This document shows positions 33,730-45,257 of a DNA stretch of 64,000 bases, in pieces. The notes under the pieces were generated by a model. The model was not told the DNA's origin. It saw only the letters and a list, made by a program, of their open reading frames with translations, and ran no database searches. This stretch comes from Palleronia marisminoris (lineage in GTDB: Bacteria; Pseudomonadota; Alphaproteobacteria; Rhodobacterales; Rhodobacteraceae). The first letter of the stretch is position 1, and each line of letters opens with the position of its first letter. Position numbers and translations under genes: made by a program. The DNA is taken from assembly GCF_900172315.1 (NCBI RefSeq), contig NZ_FWFV01000008.1, forward strand, positions 1-64,000, written 5' to 3'.

Positions 33730-35651
33730 ACGCGGCTCCGGCGATTTTCCGACGGGCGGAAGTCGCTGCGCAGGTCGAGCCCGGCGAACAGCTCTTCGAT
33801 CTTTCCGCGGTCGTTCGAGGGGTAGGACTCGAGCGGCGGAAGCTCGCCGTGCAGCGCGAACAGCATGATGTCCCGGGCGACCGGGGCTGCGGCGCTCGAG
33901 CCGCCGCCGCCATGTTCGACGATGACCGAGACCGCGTATTTCGGGTTGTCGTAGGGCGCGTAGCACACGAACAGGCCGTGGTCGCGCTCTTCCCACGGCA
34001 CATCCGCGTTGTTGACCACGACCGAGCGGACCTGGCTGGTGCCGCTTTTTCCGGCCATCGTGAAGCCCTCGCGCTCGATGCGCGAGCCATAGCCCGTGCC
34101 CCGCCCGGTATTCGAGACCGCGTACATGCCCTTGCGGATCAGCCGCAGGTGCCCCTCGTTGAGATCGAGCGGTTCGGCGCCGACCACGGGCGTTTCCACA
34201 CCGTCGATCGACTTCACCAGCCTCGGCTTGATGCGGGTGCCCGATGCGATCCGCGCCGTCATGACGGCCAGCTGCAGGGGCGAGGACAGCACATAACCCT
34301 GTCCGATCGCGGCGTTGAGGCTGTCGCCGACCCGCCATTCCTGACCATAGCGCTCGCGCTTCCATGCCTTGTCGGGCATGACCCCGGAGGTCACGGCCGA
34401 CATGGGCAGGTCGAACTCTTCGCCGATGCCGAACTTGCGTGCCTGCTCGGCAATGCGGTCGATGCCCACGCGCTGCGCAAGCTCGTAGTAGAACACGTCG
34501 CAGGATTGCTGGAGGCTTTGTTCCAGGTTCATCCGGCCGTGCCCGCCGCGCTTCCAGCAGTGGAAGCGGCGGTTGCCCAGCTCGGTATAGCCGCCGCAGT
34601 AGATCGTCTCGTCCGAGGACAAGAGCCCGCTTTCCAGTGCGGCGAGGCTGACCAGCATCTTGAAGGTCGAACCGGGGGGGTAGGCGCCCTGAACCGCCTT
34701 GTTGGCCAGCGGACGATACTTGTTGCCGGTCAGGTCACCATAGTCGCTGACCGAGATGCCGCGGACGAACTTGTTCGGGTCGAAGGTCGGCGCGTTGCCC
34801 ACGGCCACGAGGTCGCCGGTCTGCACGTCCATCACGACGGCCGCCGCCGACAGGCCAAGCGCCAGCCGTGCCTCGGTGAAGTTCTGCAGCTTGCTTTCGA
34901 CCGTCAGTTGCAGATCGGTGCCCGGTACGCCCTCGTCGCGGTCGAGCTCGCGCATGACGCGGCCGGCGGCGTTGACCTCGATCCGCTTCGCGCCGGCCTT
35001 GCCGCGCAGGTCATGCTCGTATTTCTGTTCGACCCCGGTCTTGCCGATCTGGAACTTGGGGATCTGCAGCAGCGGGTCGTCGTCGTCGATCTTGCTGAGG
35101 TCGTAATCCGAGACCGGGCCGACATAGCCCACCACATGCGCATAGTCCGGCCCCAAAGGGTAGTTCCGCGTCAGGCCCACATCGGGCGTGATGCCGGGCA
35201 GGGCGGGGGTGTTCACCGCCACGGCCGCGAGATCGTCCCAGCTGCGCTGGTCGGTGACGGTGACGGGCACGAAGGACGAGCGGCGGGCGATCTCCTTCAG
35301 CGTCCGCTCGATCTCGTCGTCGCCGATATAGATCAGCTGCCGCAGCTTCTCGAGCGCGGCCTCGACGTCGCCCGCGTCCTCGCGCACGATGACGATCCGG
35401 TAGTTCTGCGAATTCTCGGCCAGGGGAATGCCGTTGCGGTCGAAGATCATCCCGCGGGCCGGCGCCAGAAGGCGCATGTTGATGCGGTTCTCTTCGGCCA
35501 GCAGGCGGAACTGGTCGGCCTGCTCGACCTGCATCTGCTGCATCCGCCAGCCCAGCACGCCGGCGATGCCAAGCTGCACGCTGCCGAGGACGAGGCTGCG
35601 GCGCGTGACGCGGCCTGCCGAGGTCTCGGTATCGCGATTGGTACGCTTCAT
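33726..35651 (-). CDS. mrdA: Penicillin-binding protein 2 (elongation transpeptidase)
   Basis: 641 aa. One N-terminal membrane helix (RSLVLGSVQLGIAGVLGWRM) is followed by a pedestal domain and a class B transpeptidase domain. The catalytic motifs are intact: STFK (Ser328, Lys331) in YPPGSTFKMLVS, SCD (about 384-386) and KSGTS at about 547. It cross-links peptidoglycan in lateral-wall growth with RodA and MreBCD. It overlaps both neighbours by four bases, the usual arrangement in Rhodobacterales. Confidence 0.96.
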   Translation of the reverse strand: MKRTNRDTETSAGRVTRRSLVLGSVQLGIAGVLGWRMQQMQVEQADQFRLLAEENRINMRLLAPARGMIFDRNGIPLAENSQNYRIVIVREDAGDVEAALEKLRQLIYIGDDEIERTLKEIARRSSFVPVTVTDQRSWDDLAAVAVNTPALPGITPDVGLTRNYPLGPDYAHVVGYVGPVSDYDLSKIDDDDPLLQIPKFQIGKTGVEQKYEHDLRGKAGAKRIEVNAAGRVMRELDRDEGVPGTDLQLTVESKLQNFTEARLALGLSAAAVVMDVQTGDLVAVGNAPTFDPNKFVRGISVSDYGDLTGNKYRPLANKAVQGAYPPGSTFKMLVSLAALESGLLSSDETIYCGGYTELGNRRFHCWKRGGHGRMNLEQSLQQSCDVFYYELAQRVGIDRIAEQARKFGIGEEFDLPMSAVTSGVMPDKAWKRERYGQEWRVGDSLNAAIGQGYVLSSPLQLAVMTARIASGTRIKPRLVKSIDGVETPVVGAEPLDLNEGHLRLIRKGMYAVSNTGRGTGYGSRIEREGFTMAGKSGTSQVRSVVVNNADVPWEERDHGLFVCYAPYDNPKYAVSVIVEHGGGGSSAAAPVARDIMLFALHGELPPLESYPSNDRGKIEELFAGLDLRSDFRPSENRRSRV

Positions 35652-36184
35652 GTGCGGGCCTCTGCATCACGTTCGTTGGGGCTGGGCGGCCGGACGCCGA
35701 AGACGAAGGCCGTCGCCATCACCGCCAGCGGGTAGACCGCCACGGTGGTCAGATATTCCAGCAGCGTGGCCCCGAGGCCGGGCTGCGGCACCATAGTCAC
35801 GGCCAGCATCAGGGCCTCGCCCGCATGCATCGCCAGCAGGACCGTCGCGATGAGCAGCCATTCCAGCGGGAACGGCTTTTCCAGCGTCAGGTGGCTGCGG
35901 CGGCGCAGGAATTCAGTTCCCAGCACCGTCGCCAGCGCCCACAGACCCAGGGGGCGCATGAACACCACGTCGGCGAACAGCGCGACACAGGCGAGCAGCC
36001 ACAAGGGCAGGTAGTCGGGACGTCGCAGGATCCAGGCGAATGCCATCACGACGATCAGGTCCGGGGCCGGCCAGCCGCCCGATGGTCCCATGAAGGGCAG
36101 GATCCGCACGAAGACGAAGACGAAGGCGACCGCGACGAACAGGGCGCGGAAGCTGGTGCGGCGCAGGGTGATCGGGTCAACCAT
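35648..36184 (-). CDS. mreD: Rod shape-determining protein MreD
   Basis: 178 aa from ATG 36184. A small polytopic membrane protein with five or six hydrophobic helices, including ALFVAVAFVFVFVRILPF and LIATVLLAMHAGEALMLAV. MreD is poorly conserved, so the call rests on size, topology and location between mreC and mrdA. It overlaps mreC by eight bases and mrdA by four. Confidence 0.85.
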   Translation of the reverse strand: MVDPITLRRTSFRALFVAVAFVFVFVRILPFMGPSGGWPAPDLIVVMAFAWILRRPDYLPLWLLACVALFADVVFMRPLGLWALATVLGTEFLRRRSHLTLEKPFPLEWLLIATVLLAMHAGEALMLAVTMVPQPGLGATLLEYLTTVAVYPLAVMATAFVFGVRPPSPNERDAEART

Positions 36185-37112
36185 CGGCAGCCTCGGGTGG
36201 AAGGGCCACGATATCGGAGGCATCGGACGGAAGCGCCACGGTCTGTTTCTCGCGCGCGGGGGCCACGAGGCCTCCGGTCGCCGCAATCCCCTCGGCCGGC
36301 GCGGACCGCAGGACCCGCAGGAACTCGAGCCGCTCGTAATCGGCCGCGAGCCGCACGCGCAGCCGGTCGTCCGCCCCCTCGACGGCGGTGCCCACCAGCA
36401 ACCCCGCCGGCAGCACGCCGCCGTCGCCCGAGGTCACGATACGGTCGCCGGGGCGGACCCTGTCGTGGCTCTCCAGGAAGTCGAGCGGCGGGGCAGGCGA
36501 GTTGTCGCCCGCCACGATCGCCCGCTGTCCCGAAGGCTGGATCGCCACGGGTACGCGGCTGTTCGAATCCGTCAGCAGCACCACCCGGCTCGAGGTGCGC
36601 CCGACGCCCGAGATCCGACCGACCAGCCCCAGCCCGTCGGTCGCGGCCCAGCCATCCTGGATGCCGTCCCGCGCGCCGATGTTCAGCAGCACCGACTTGC
36701 GGAAGGGCGAACCGCTATCGGCCAGCACGACGCCGGTAATGAAGGTCAGCTTCGGATCCAGCCGCACCTTGTTCAGGTCCAGGAGCTTCGCGTTCTCCTG
36801 CTCGAGCTGGAGCGCGGCCTCTTTCCACGCCTTCATCTGCTGCAATTCGCGACGCAGCTGGCGGTTCTGCTCGTGGATGCGGGCGTAGCTGTGGAAGTTG
36901 TCGACCATCCCCGACAGGCGCGTGACGGGCAGCAGCGCCCAATCCATCGAGGGGACGACCTGGTCGACGATCTGCGCCCGGATCCGCTCGGCCCGGGGGC
37001 CGTCGATGCGCCAGAACAGGAAGATCGCGAGGAACAGCACGACCAGCGTTCCGACGAGGATACGTCGAACCGGCCGCGTGTACTGCTCACGCTCGTGGGT
37101 GTGTCTGGCCAT
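36177..37112 (-). CDS. mreC: Rod shape-determining protein MreC
   Basis: 311 aa. An N-terminal membrane helix (ILVGTLVVLFLAIFLFWRI) is followed by a coiled coil (about 85-115) and a two-barrel periplasmic domain with GVVLADSGSPFRKSVLLNIG, DGIQDGWAATDGLGLVGRI and DRIVTSGDGGVLPAGLLVG. MreC activates PBP2 and links the cytoplasmic MreB filaments to the wall synthases. A C-terminal tail of about 40 residues lies beyond the second barrel. Confidence 0.94.
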   Translation of the reverse strand: MARHTHEREQYTRPVRRILVGTLVVLFLAIFLFWRIDGPRAERIRAQIVDQVVPSMDWALLPVTRLSGMVDNFHSYARIHEQNRQLRRELQQMKAWKEAALQLEQENAKLLDLNKVRLDPKLTFITGVVLADSGSPFRKSVLLNIGARDGIQDGWAATDGLGLVGRISGVGRTSSRVVLLTDSNSRVPVAIQPSGQRAIVAGDNSPAPPLDFLESHDRVRPGDRIVTSGDGGVLPAGLLVGTAVEGADDRLRVRLAADYERLEFLRVLRSAPAEGIAATGGLVAPAREKQTVALPSDASDIVALPPEAADG

Positions 37113-37145
37113 GCGGTGCGTATCCCCAACCGCAACAGAAAAAAA

Positions 37146-38186
<1,041 letters not shown>

Positions 38187-38338
38187 CTATTCCCACTTCC
38201 ACGCTGCGGCACGCCACAAGTCCGGGCCTTATAACAGCAGAGCGGCGAGGGAAAAGGGTCGCGGCGCGCTAAAAAATGGGCCATTTACCACAATCTCGCT
38301 TGCGCAGCGCCGCTCGGCAGGAACCGGCTCACGATCCC

Positions 38339-39322
38339 TCAGAATCGCGACGCGGTGAAGGCCATCCGCAGACCGCGCCCGGTCCAGCCGATTTCCGGCT
38401 CTGCCCCCGTGGCGGACAGCATGCGTCGGATCAGGTCCAGCCCCGATCCTCCGGACAGCCCGGGATCGGGGGCGGTGCGGCCGATATCCTCGTCCCAGAC
38501 GATGTGCAGGTCGTCGCGTTCGGACCGCAGGTCCAGCGTGATGCGACCCTCGTCGACGGACAGCGCGCCGTGCTTGATCGCGTTCGTCCGCAGCTCGCCC
38601 AGCACCAGCGCCAGAAGCTGTACCGACCGGTCGCCGATCAGCCCGGTGGGCAGGGGGCTCACGGTCAGGCGCGGATCGCGGCCCTCGCCCTCGAGCACAA
38701 CCGAGACCACCTGGCCGAGAGTGCCGGAATTTTCGGCCCCGTCAGTCAGAAGCCCCTGCGCCCGGTCGAGGTTGAGAAGCTGGCGCTGGAAGCTCCGCTC
38801 GAACTCGGCCAGCGAGGTGCTGCGCCGGGCGACCAGCTTCGCGATCGACGCGACCACGGTGATCAGGTTCTTCAGCCGGTGCTGCGCTTCGCGCGCGACG
38901 GCTTTCTGCATCTCGACGTCGCGCTCGGCCGCTTCGAGCCGGGCAGTGGCGTCGGGGTCGGGGCGCGCGGTCGAGACGACATGCGTGATCCGCCCCGCCC
39001 GGTCCCGCACCGGCGAGATCGAGACGTCCCACAGCCGGGTCGCCCCCGTGTCGCACCGCGCCTCGAACCGGGGATGAGCGCCATCCAGGGCGCGGGACAG
39101 CGCGTCGAGGGCGTCCGCGCGGCTCTCGTCGGACCAGAGCCTGTGCCACGGCTCGCCCAGTACCGATTCGTCGGTGCCCAGGCCAGCCAGGCCGTTGTCA
39201 TTGACGAAGGACAGGGCGCCGTCGGTTTCGATTACCGCGATGCAATCGCGGCTGTGGTTCAGGATCGCCAGCAAAGCGCTGTCGAGACTGCACTCGAGAG
39301 CGTGCACAAAACCGCCGTCCAC
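38339..39322 (-). CDS. PAS-domain HWE/HisKA_2-type sensor histidine kinase
   Basis: About 327 aa from GTG 39322, which has GGGGG eight bases upstream; a GTG at 39376 is the alternative. An N-terminal PAS domain (HSRDCIAVIETDGALSFVND through ITHVVSTARP) is followed by the dimerisation helix with the phospho-acceptor in REAQHRLKNLITVVASIAK, then an HWE-like ATPase with LVLGELRTNAIKHGAL and IVWDEDIG. Lacking a membrane segment, it is cytoplasmic. HWE kinases often feed general stress or light responses in alphaproteobacteria; no cognate regulator is adjacent. Confidence 0.88.
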   Translation of the reverse strand: MDGGFVHALECSLDSALLAILNHSRDCIAVIETDGALSFVNDNGLAGLGTDESVLGEPWHRLWSDESRADALDALSRALDGAHPRFEARCDTGATRLWDVSISPVRDRAGRITHVVSTARPDPDATARLEAAERDVEMQKAVAREAQHRLKNLITVVASIAKLVARRSTSLAEFERSFQRQLLNLDRAQGLLTDGAENSGTLGQVVSVVLEGEGRDPRLTVSPLPTGLIGDRSVQLLALVLGELRTNAIKHGALSVDEGRITLDLRSERDDLHIVWDEDIGRTAPDPGLSGGSGLDLIRRMLSATGAEPEIGWTGRGLRMAFTASRF

Positions 39323-39444
39323 TTTGGTGCCCCCTTGATGCGGATGGTCCCCGATCCCGCCCGCGCAGGATACCACGCGGGCGGGCTGGCGCCATCCTGA
39401 TCGGAAGGGCTAGCCGGTTTTCGCTCATGGCCCGGGGAAGGGGC

Positions 39445-41031
<1,587 letters not shown>

Positions 41032-41115
41032 GGGGGTGGTCCTTGATGATGCTTCGTCTTGTCTCGTCCGGCGCTTTGTCCACCCCTGAGCGGCGCGCCG
41101 GAAGGGCACGCTCAG
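41032..41115 (-). promoter_or_regulatory. Candidate leuA transcription attenuator
   Basis: Between the leader stop and leuA, two 7-bp GC-rich stems compete. One pairs CTGAGCG and CGCTCAG (41109-41115 with 41086-41092) and overlaps the leader stop codon. The other pairs CCGGCGC and GCGCCGG (41095-41101 with 41068-41074). They share bases 41086-41101 and cannot form together. No strong T-tract follows the second stem, so the exact termination point is uncertain. Confidence 0.55.
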
Positions 41116-41168
41116 AGGCGGGTAAGAAGAAGCAGGCCGGTGTTGCGGGTCATCATCATGAGGCGCAT
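41112..41168 (-). CDS. leuA leader peptide (leucine-rich)
   Basis: An 18-codon frame reads MRLMMMTRNTGLLLLTRL and stops 80 bases before the leuA ATG. Four consecutive Leu codons (CTG CTT CTT CTT) sit near its end, just before the competing hairpins. When charged leucyl-tRNA is scarce a ribosome would stall there. Such leaders are known upstream of leuA in alphaproteobacteria. It is too short for ordinary gene calling. Confidence 0.75.
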   Translation of the reverse strand: MRLMMMTRNTGLLLLTRL

Positions 41169-41218
41169 GATAGCGGGCGTGCCCGGGATGAAAAGCCCCG
41201 AATTGCCGCGATGTCAGA

Positions 41219-41815
41219 TCAGGCAGAGGCGACCGACCGCCCGCGCGCGTCGATCTCCCACGTTCCGGGGGGCGCCGTGCGGTCGCGCAGCCGCTCGATA
41301 CTCCAGGCGTCGCGCTCGGGCGCGCAGGCGGGGGACAGCGACCAGCGGCTTTCGACCCCCGGTGCCGCGCCCTCGGGCGTCATCAGAAGGGCCACCGGCG
41401 CGCATCCCTTCTCGGCCCCCGTCTCGGCGGCAAGGTGCAGCCGCCGCACCGGCGTCAGGCCGGGCGGCCCCGGAAGGTCCGCCACCACCAGCGGCACCGC
41501 GCCCGAACGCAACACCTCTTCCACCGTCCATAACACGTCCTCGGCCCGCTCGGGCGAGACGAAGGTCAGCCGCCCGGGATCGAGCCAGCGCGAAAAGCCC
41601 GGCGGGTTCGGCCGCACCCGGCACCACGCCGGCGCGATCCAGAAGACCGGCCCACGGCAGGCCGCCGCCGTCAGAAGCGCGAAATAGCGCCGCGAGGCGC
41701 CGCAGACTTCATGCGCCCGGGCGGTGGCAAGCTCTGCCCCTTCGGCCGGGACAAGGGGCGGCGTCGCGGCCCGGCTGGGGCGGTTCGACAGAAGGTGAGG
41801 GGCAAGCGCGTTCAT
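41219..41815 (-). CDS. ImuA/RecA-like protein
   Basis: 198 aa from ATG 41815. It has features of the ImuA group of RecA-related mutagenesis proteins: HEVCGASRRYFALLTAAA, GPVFWIAPAW, RLTFVSPERAEDVLWTVEEV, VPLVVADLPGPPGLTPVRRL and a C-terminal strand reading GTWEIDARG. No Walker A is evident. ImuA normally precedes imuB and dnaE2, but neither gene is here, so this may be an orphan family member. The function is uncertain. Confidence 0.6.
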   Translation of the reverse strand: MNALAPHLLSNRPSRAATPPLVPAEGAELATARAHEVCGASRRYFALLTAAACRGPVFWIAPAWCRVRPNPPGFSRWLDPGRLTFVSPERAEDVLWTVEEVLRSGAVPLVVADLPGPPGLTPVRRLHLAAETGAEKGCAPVALLMTPEGAAPGVESRWSLSPACAPERDAWSIERLRDRTAPPGTWEIDARGRSVASA

Positions 41816-41930
41816 ACCCGTGACTCTAGGATGTTCCTTATATGTTCTCAAGCGGCGCAGGGTCACATATGGCCCTTGAGTTTTCCGCCCCGAACCCTTC
41901 CCTTGCGGGCGACGAAAAAAGGGGACCGAC

Positions 41931-42971
41931 ATGAAGCGCATCGAACTTGGCCGGAGCGGGATCGACGTACCGAACTGGTGCCTGGGCACGATGACCTGGG
42001 GGCGCCAGACCCCGGAAGACGACGGCCACCGCCAGATCGACATGGCGCTCGACCACGGGATCGACTTCCTCGACACCGCCGAGATGTACCCGGTGAACCC
42101 CGCCAGGGCCGAGACCGTGGGCGCGACCGAGACCATCATCGGCAACTGGATCCGCCGCACCGGGCGCCGAGACGAGCTGACCATCGCCACCAAGATGCTG
42201 GGCCCGTCCGAGATGGTCCGCGACGGTGCGCCGATCACCCCCGACCACCTGCGCGAGGCGCTCGACGGGTCGCTGACGCGGCTGGGCACGGATTGCGTGG
42301 ACCTCTACCAGTTCCACTGGCCGAACCGCGGCTCGTATCACTTCCGCCAGAACTGGACCTACAACCCGACCGGGCAGGACCCGGCCGAGGTCAGCGACAA
42401 TATCGACGCGGTGATGGACGCGCTGAAGGACCTCCAGTCCCAGGGCAAGATCCGCGCCTTCGGCCTGTCGAACGACTCCGCGTGGGGCGTCGCCCGCTGG
42501 TGCCAGGCCGCCGAGGCCCAGGGCGGGCCCCGCGTCAGTACGATCCAGAACGAATACTCGCTGCTCTGCCGCCTGTTCGACACCGACCTCGCCGAGGCCT
42601 GCCACCACGAGGGGGTGACGCTTCTGGCCTATTCGCCGCTCGCCTGCGGCCTGCTGTCGGGCAAGTACCAGGGCGGCGACATCCCCGAGGGATCGCGCCG
42701 GTCGATCAATGACGGGCTGAACGGCCGGGTCGGCCCCCGCTGCGACGCCGCCATCGAGGCCTATCTCGAAATCGCTCGCCGTCACGGGCTCGACCCGGTG
42801 CGCATGGCGTTCGCCTGGGTCACGACGCGCCCGGTGCCCTCGATCCCGATCTTCGGCGCAACCACGACCGAGCAGATGGAGCACGCCATGGCCGGCCTCG
42901 ACACCACGATCCCGGAGGAGGCGCTGGACGAGATCGAAGCCGCGCATCGCGCCAACCCGATGCCGTTTTGA
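41931..42971 (+). CDS. Aldo/keto reductase (Tas-like)
   Basis: 346-aa TIM-barrel oxidoreductase. The N-terminal strand is IELGRSGIDVPNWCLGTMTW; the catalytic tetrad region is GIDFLDTAEMYPVN with Asp and Tyr, then TIATKMLGPSEM with Lys; the cofactor loop is PIFGATTTEQME. The insert after DTAEMYPVNPARAETVGATE resembles E. coli Tas. It should reduce carbonyls with NADPH; the true substrate is unknown. It is followed with one-base overlap by an SGNH hydrolase and then a lipocalin. Confidence 0.88.
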   Translation: MKRIELGRSGIDVPNWCLGTMTWGRQTPEDDGHRQIDMALDHGIDFLDTAEMYPVNPARAETVGATETIIGNWIRRTGRRDELTIATKMLGPSEMVRDGAPITPDHLREALDGSLTRLGTDCVDLYQFHWPNRGSYHFRQNWTYNPTGQDPAEVSDNIDAVMDALKDLQSQGKIRAFGLSNDSAWGVARWCQAAEAQGGPRVSTIQNEYSLLCRLFDTDLAEACHHEGVTLLAYSPLACGLLSGKYQGGDIPEGSRRSINDGLNGRVGPRCDAAIEAYLEIARRHGLDPVRMAFAWVTTRPVPSIPIFGATTTEQMEHAMAGLDTTIPEEALDEIEAAHRANPMPF

Positions 42972-43582
42972 TGCCGCACATCCTGATCTTCGGCGACAGC
43001 AACACCCATGGCAGCCAGCCCGTCGGGGCCGCGCTGTCGCCCGACACCCGCTGGGCCGGCCACCTTGCCCGCGAGTTGGGCGCGGACTGGCGGCTGACCG
43101 TGGACGGTCTCCCGGGGCGCACCTGTGTCCATGACGATCCGGTCGAGGGCGCATGGAAGAACGGGCTGACGGTCCTGCCGGCCAGCCTCCAGACCCACGC
43201 GCCGCTGGACGGGGTGGCGATCATGCTGGGCACCAACGACCAGAAGGCGCGGTTCGGGCTGTCGGGGCTCGAGATCGCGCACACCCTCCGCCCGCTTCTG
43301 CAGATGATCGCCCGCCTCGCGCCCGGTGCGCGCCGCCTCGTCATCTGCCCTCCGGCTGTGCGCGAAACCCCGCTTTCGACCCCGATCTTCCTCGGGGCCG
43401 AAGCGCGCTGCGCCGACCTGCCGGCCCGCATGACCGAGATCGCGGTCGAAGAGGGGGCCGCCTTCTTCGACGCCAACACCGCGATCGGAACCGACCCGAA
43501 CGAGGGCGTCCATTTCGGCCCCGAGGCCCATGCCGCCCTGGCTCGCGCGCTCGGCCCAGCGTTCCGCGAGCAGTTCGCATGA
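42971..43582 (+). CDS. SGNH/GDSL-family hydrolase
   Basis: 203 aa from ATG 42971. Block I is ILIFGDSNTHGSQP with the nucleophile Ser, block III has AIMLGTNDQK and block V GVHFGPEAH with the catalytic His. The family cleaves esters such as acyl groups from sugars or small alcohols (arylesterase type). No signal peptide is seen, so it is cytoplasmic. The start overlaps the previous stop by one base and its stop overlaps the lipocalin start. Confidence 0.88.
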   Translation: MPHILIFGDSNTHGSQPVGAALSPDTRWAGHLARELGADWRLTVDGLPGRTCVHDDPVEGAWKNGLTVLPASLQTHAPLDGVAIMLGTNDQKARFGLSGLEIAHTLRPLLQMIARLAPGARRLVICPPAVRETPLSTPIFLGAEARCADLPARMTEIAVEEGAAFFDANTAIGTDPNEGVHFGPEAHAALARALGPAFREQFA

Positions 43583-44109
43583 GGCGCATCGTAGCCGGCC
43601 TTGCGCTGCTGGTCCTCGCCGCCTGCGCGAGAGAGATGCCTCTGGCGCCGGTCCCCAGCTACCGCGACAGCAACGTGATGATCGCCTCGATCGCGTCGTT
43701 CGATCCCGCGCGCTTTGCCGGGCGTTGGTACGAAATCGCATCCTTCCCGACGCCTTCCCGACAGGGCTGCACAGATGCGCAGTCCACCTACGCTTTGGTG
43801 GCCGAGGGGCTGCGGGTCGTGAATACATGCCTCCGCGGCGGTCGCGCTGAGCGGATCGTGGGCACGGCGCGCGTGACCGGTCCCGGCCGGCTCGACATGC
43901 AGCTCGACGGGGTGCTGGGCACGTATTGGGTGCTCTGGGTGGACGAGGGCTATCGCACGGCGGTCATTGGGATGCCCTCCGGCCGGGGCGGCTGGATTCT
44001 GAACCGCGACCCGACGATTCCGCCCGACCGGCTGGCTGCGGCGCGCGAGATCCTCGACTTCAACGGGTACGACCTGTCGCGCCTGCGGATGACCCCGCAA
44101 AGCCGCTAG
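43579..44109 (+). CDS. Lipoprotein of the bacterial lipocalin (Blc) family
   Basis: 176 aa. The signal peptide ends in a lipobox LVLAACA. The lipocalin motif G-x-W appears in FAGRWYEIASFPTPSRQGC, and the later strands contain GTYWVLWVDEGYRTAVIG. Blc-type lipocalins are outer-membrane lipoproteins that bind lysophospholipids or fatty acids. It is translationally coupled by ATGA to the SGNH hydrolase, which would fit lipid handling, but that link is inference. Confidence 0.88.
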   Translation: MRRIVAGLALLVLAACAREMPLAPVPSYRDSNVMIASIASFDPARFAGRWYEIASFPTPSRQGCTDAQSTYALVAEGLRVVNTCLRGGRAERIVGTARVTGPGRLDMQLDGVLGTYWVLWVDEGYRTAVIGMPSGRGGWILNRDPTIPPDRLAAAREILDFNGYDLSRLRMTPQSR

Positions 44110-44798
44110 CCAGGCGGGCGAGCCGCATCCTTCACAGCCTCTTCGGGGCCGAGGAACGGCACGCGGTCGGGCGCGGACAGGTCCGGCAGTCGCGCCGCGA
44201 TCTCGCCCAGGGCAATGGCGGTGACGAAGGGCAGGTCGAGCTTGCGTGCCGCGTCCAGTTCTACCCAGGCCAGGTGGCGAAGCTCGCCGTCGCCGCGGGA
44301 GACGTCGTCGGGATCGCCGGCCAGCCGCTCCGCCGGAAGCACGAAAAACCGCGCATCGAAGCGCCGCGGGCGACCCGGCGGGGTGATCGCCCGGAAGACA
44401 TAGCGCAGGTGGCGCGCCTCCGGCCGGTGCCCGGTCGCCGCGAAGTCCCGCCAGCCCGGCGGAGCATCGGACCATGTTCCCCGGGCGCCGGCGATCTGCC
44501 CGGTTTCCTCCCACAGCTCGCGGATGGCGGCGGCGGCAAGCGCCTCGGGCGTGGCCTCGCCGGCCCGGTCGAGGCGGCTGCGGCAGGGATCGGGCAGGGG
44601 TGAGGCCAGCGGAACCTCCGCGTCGCCCGGATCGACGGAGCCTCCGGGGAAGACCACCTTGTTCGGCATGAAAGCCGCCGCCCCGCCGCGCCGACCCATC
44701 AGCACCCTCGGCCGGGTAGCCGCGTCACGTACCACGATGACGGTGGCGGCGTCGCGAATCCGGTCCGCCGTCAGAATCCGTGCATCCTCTTGGCCCAC
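44106..44798 (-). CDS. Nudix hydrolase
   Basis: 230 aa. The Nudix box is spread over VVFPGGSVDPGD and AAIRELWEETGQ with an insertion of about 35 residues between the first glycines and the REL-EE core, as in CoA-diphosphatase/NUDT7-19-like members. The substrate is not determined by the sequence. It overlaps the DUF983 gene by 28 bases at its 5' end and the lipocalin gene by four bases at its 3' end on the opposite strand. Confidence 0.85.
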   Translation of the reverse strand: MGQEDARILTADRIRDAATVIVVRDAATRPRVLMGRRGGAAAFMPNKVVFPGGSVDPGDAEVPLASPLPDPCRSRLDRAGEATPEALAAAAIRELWEETGQIAGARGTWSDAPPGWRDFAATGHRPEARHLRYVFRAITPPGRPRRFDARFFVLPAERLAGDPDDVSRGDGELRHLAWVELDAARKLDLPFVTAIALGEIAARLPDLSAPDRVPFLGPEEAVKDAARPPG

Positions 44799-45160
44799 TG
44801 GAACCCCACGATCGCCCCCTTGATCCGCGGCAAGAGGTAGAGCGACAGCCCAACGCAGGCGGTACAGAAGATCGTGGCCAGCACGACGGGTTCAGGACGG
44901 AAGGCGACGAAGATCCAGTGCATCAGCGGCGCCATCAGGTGCCCGACGATGAGGATGGTGAGGTAGGCCGGCCCGTCATCGGCCCGCGCCGGCGAGAAAT
45001 CTTCGCCGCAGATCACGCAGTTCTGCCGCAGCTTGAGATAGCCCCGCAACAATGGCCCCGATCCGCAATGTGGGCAGGTGCGACGAAATCCGCGCATCAG
45101 CGCCGGCCGCACGGTGCGCTCGACGTTGGTCTTTGTGTCGCTGGTGGAGCTGTCGAACAT
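44771..45160 (-). CDS. DUF983 family zinc-ribbon membrane protein
   Basis: 129 aa. Two CxxC motifs (CPHCGSG and CVICGEDF) make a small zinc ribbon, followed by two membrane helices (YLTILIVGHLMAPLMHWIFV and VVLATIFCTACVGLSLYLLP). This is the standard DUF983 layout, common in Rhodobacterales. The function is unknown. It shares an overlap with the Nudix gene downstream. Confidence 0.85.
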   Translation of the reverse strand: MFDSSTSDTKTNVERTVRPALMRGFRRTCPHCGSGPLLRGYLKLRQNCVICGEDFSPARADDGPAYLTILIVGHLMAPLMHWIFVAFRPEPVVLATIFCTACVGLSLYLLPRIKGAIVGFQWAKRMHGF

Positions 45161-45257
45161 GGATCGCCTTCCGCTATTGCAGCCCGAGCTAAGCCATGGC
45201 GGGCGTCAGAACCAGAGGGCGCGATGTCCTTGCGCGCCTTTGTCGCGAACGGGTCTT

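Noticed and set aside
42782-44514. Minus-strand frames opposite the aldo/keto reductase, SGNH hydrolase and lipocalin
   Set aside because: The plus-strand genes have complete catalytic motifs and overlapping starts and stops; the opposite frames are compositional.
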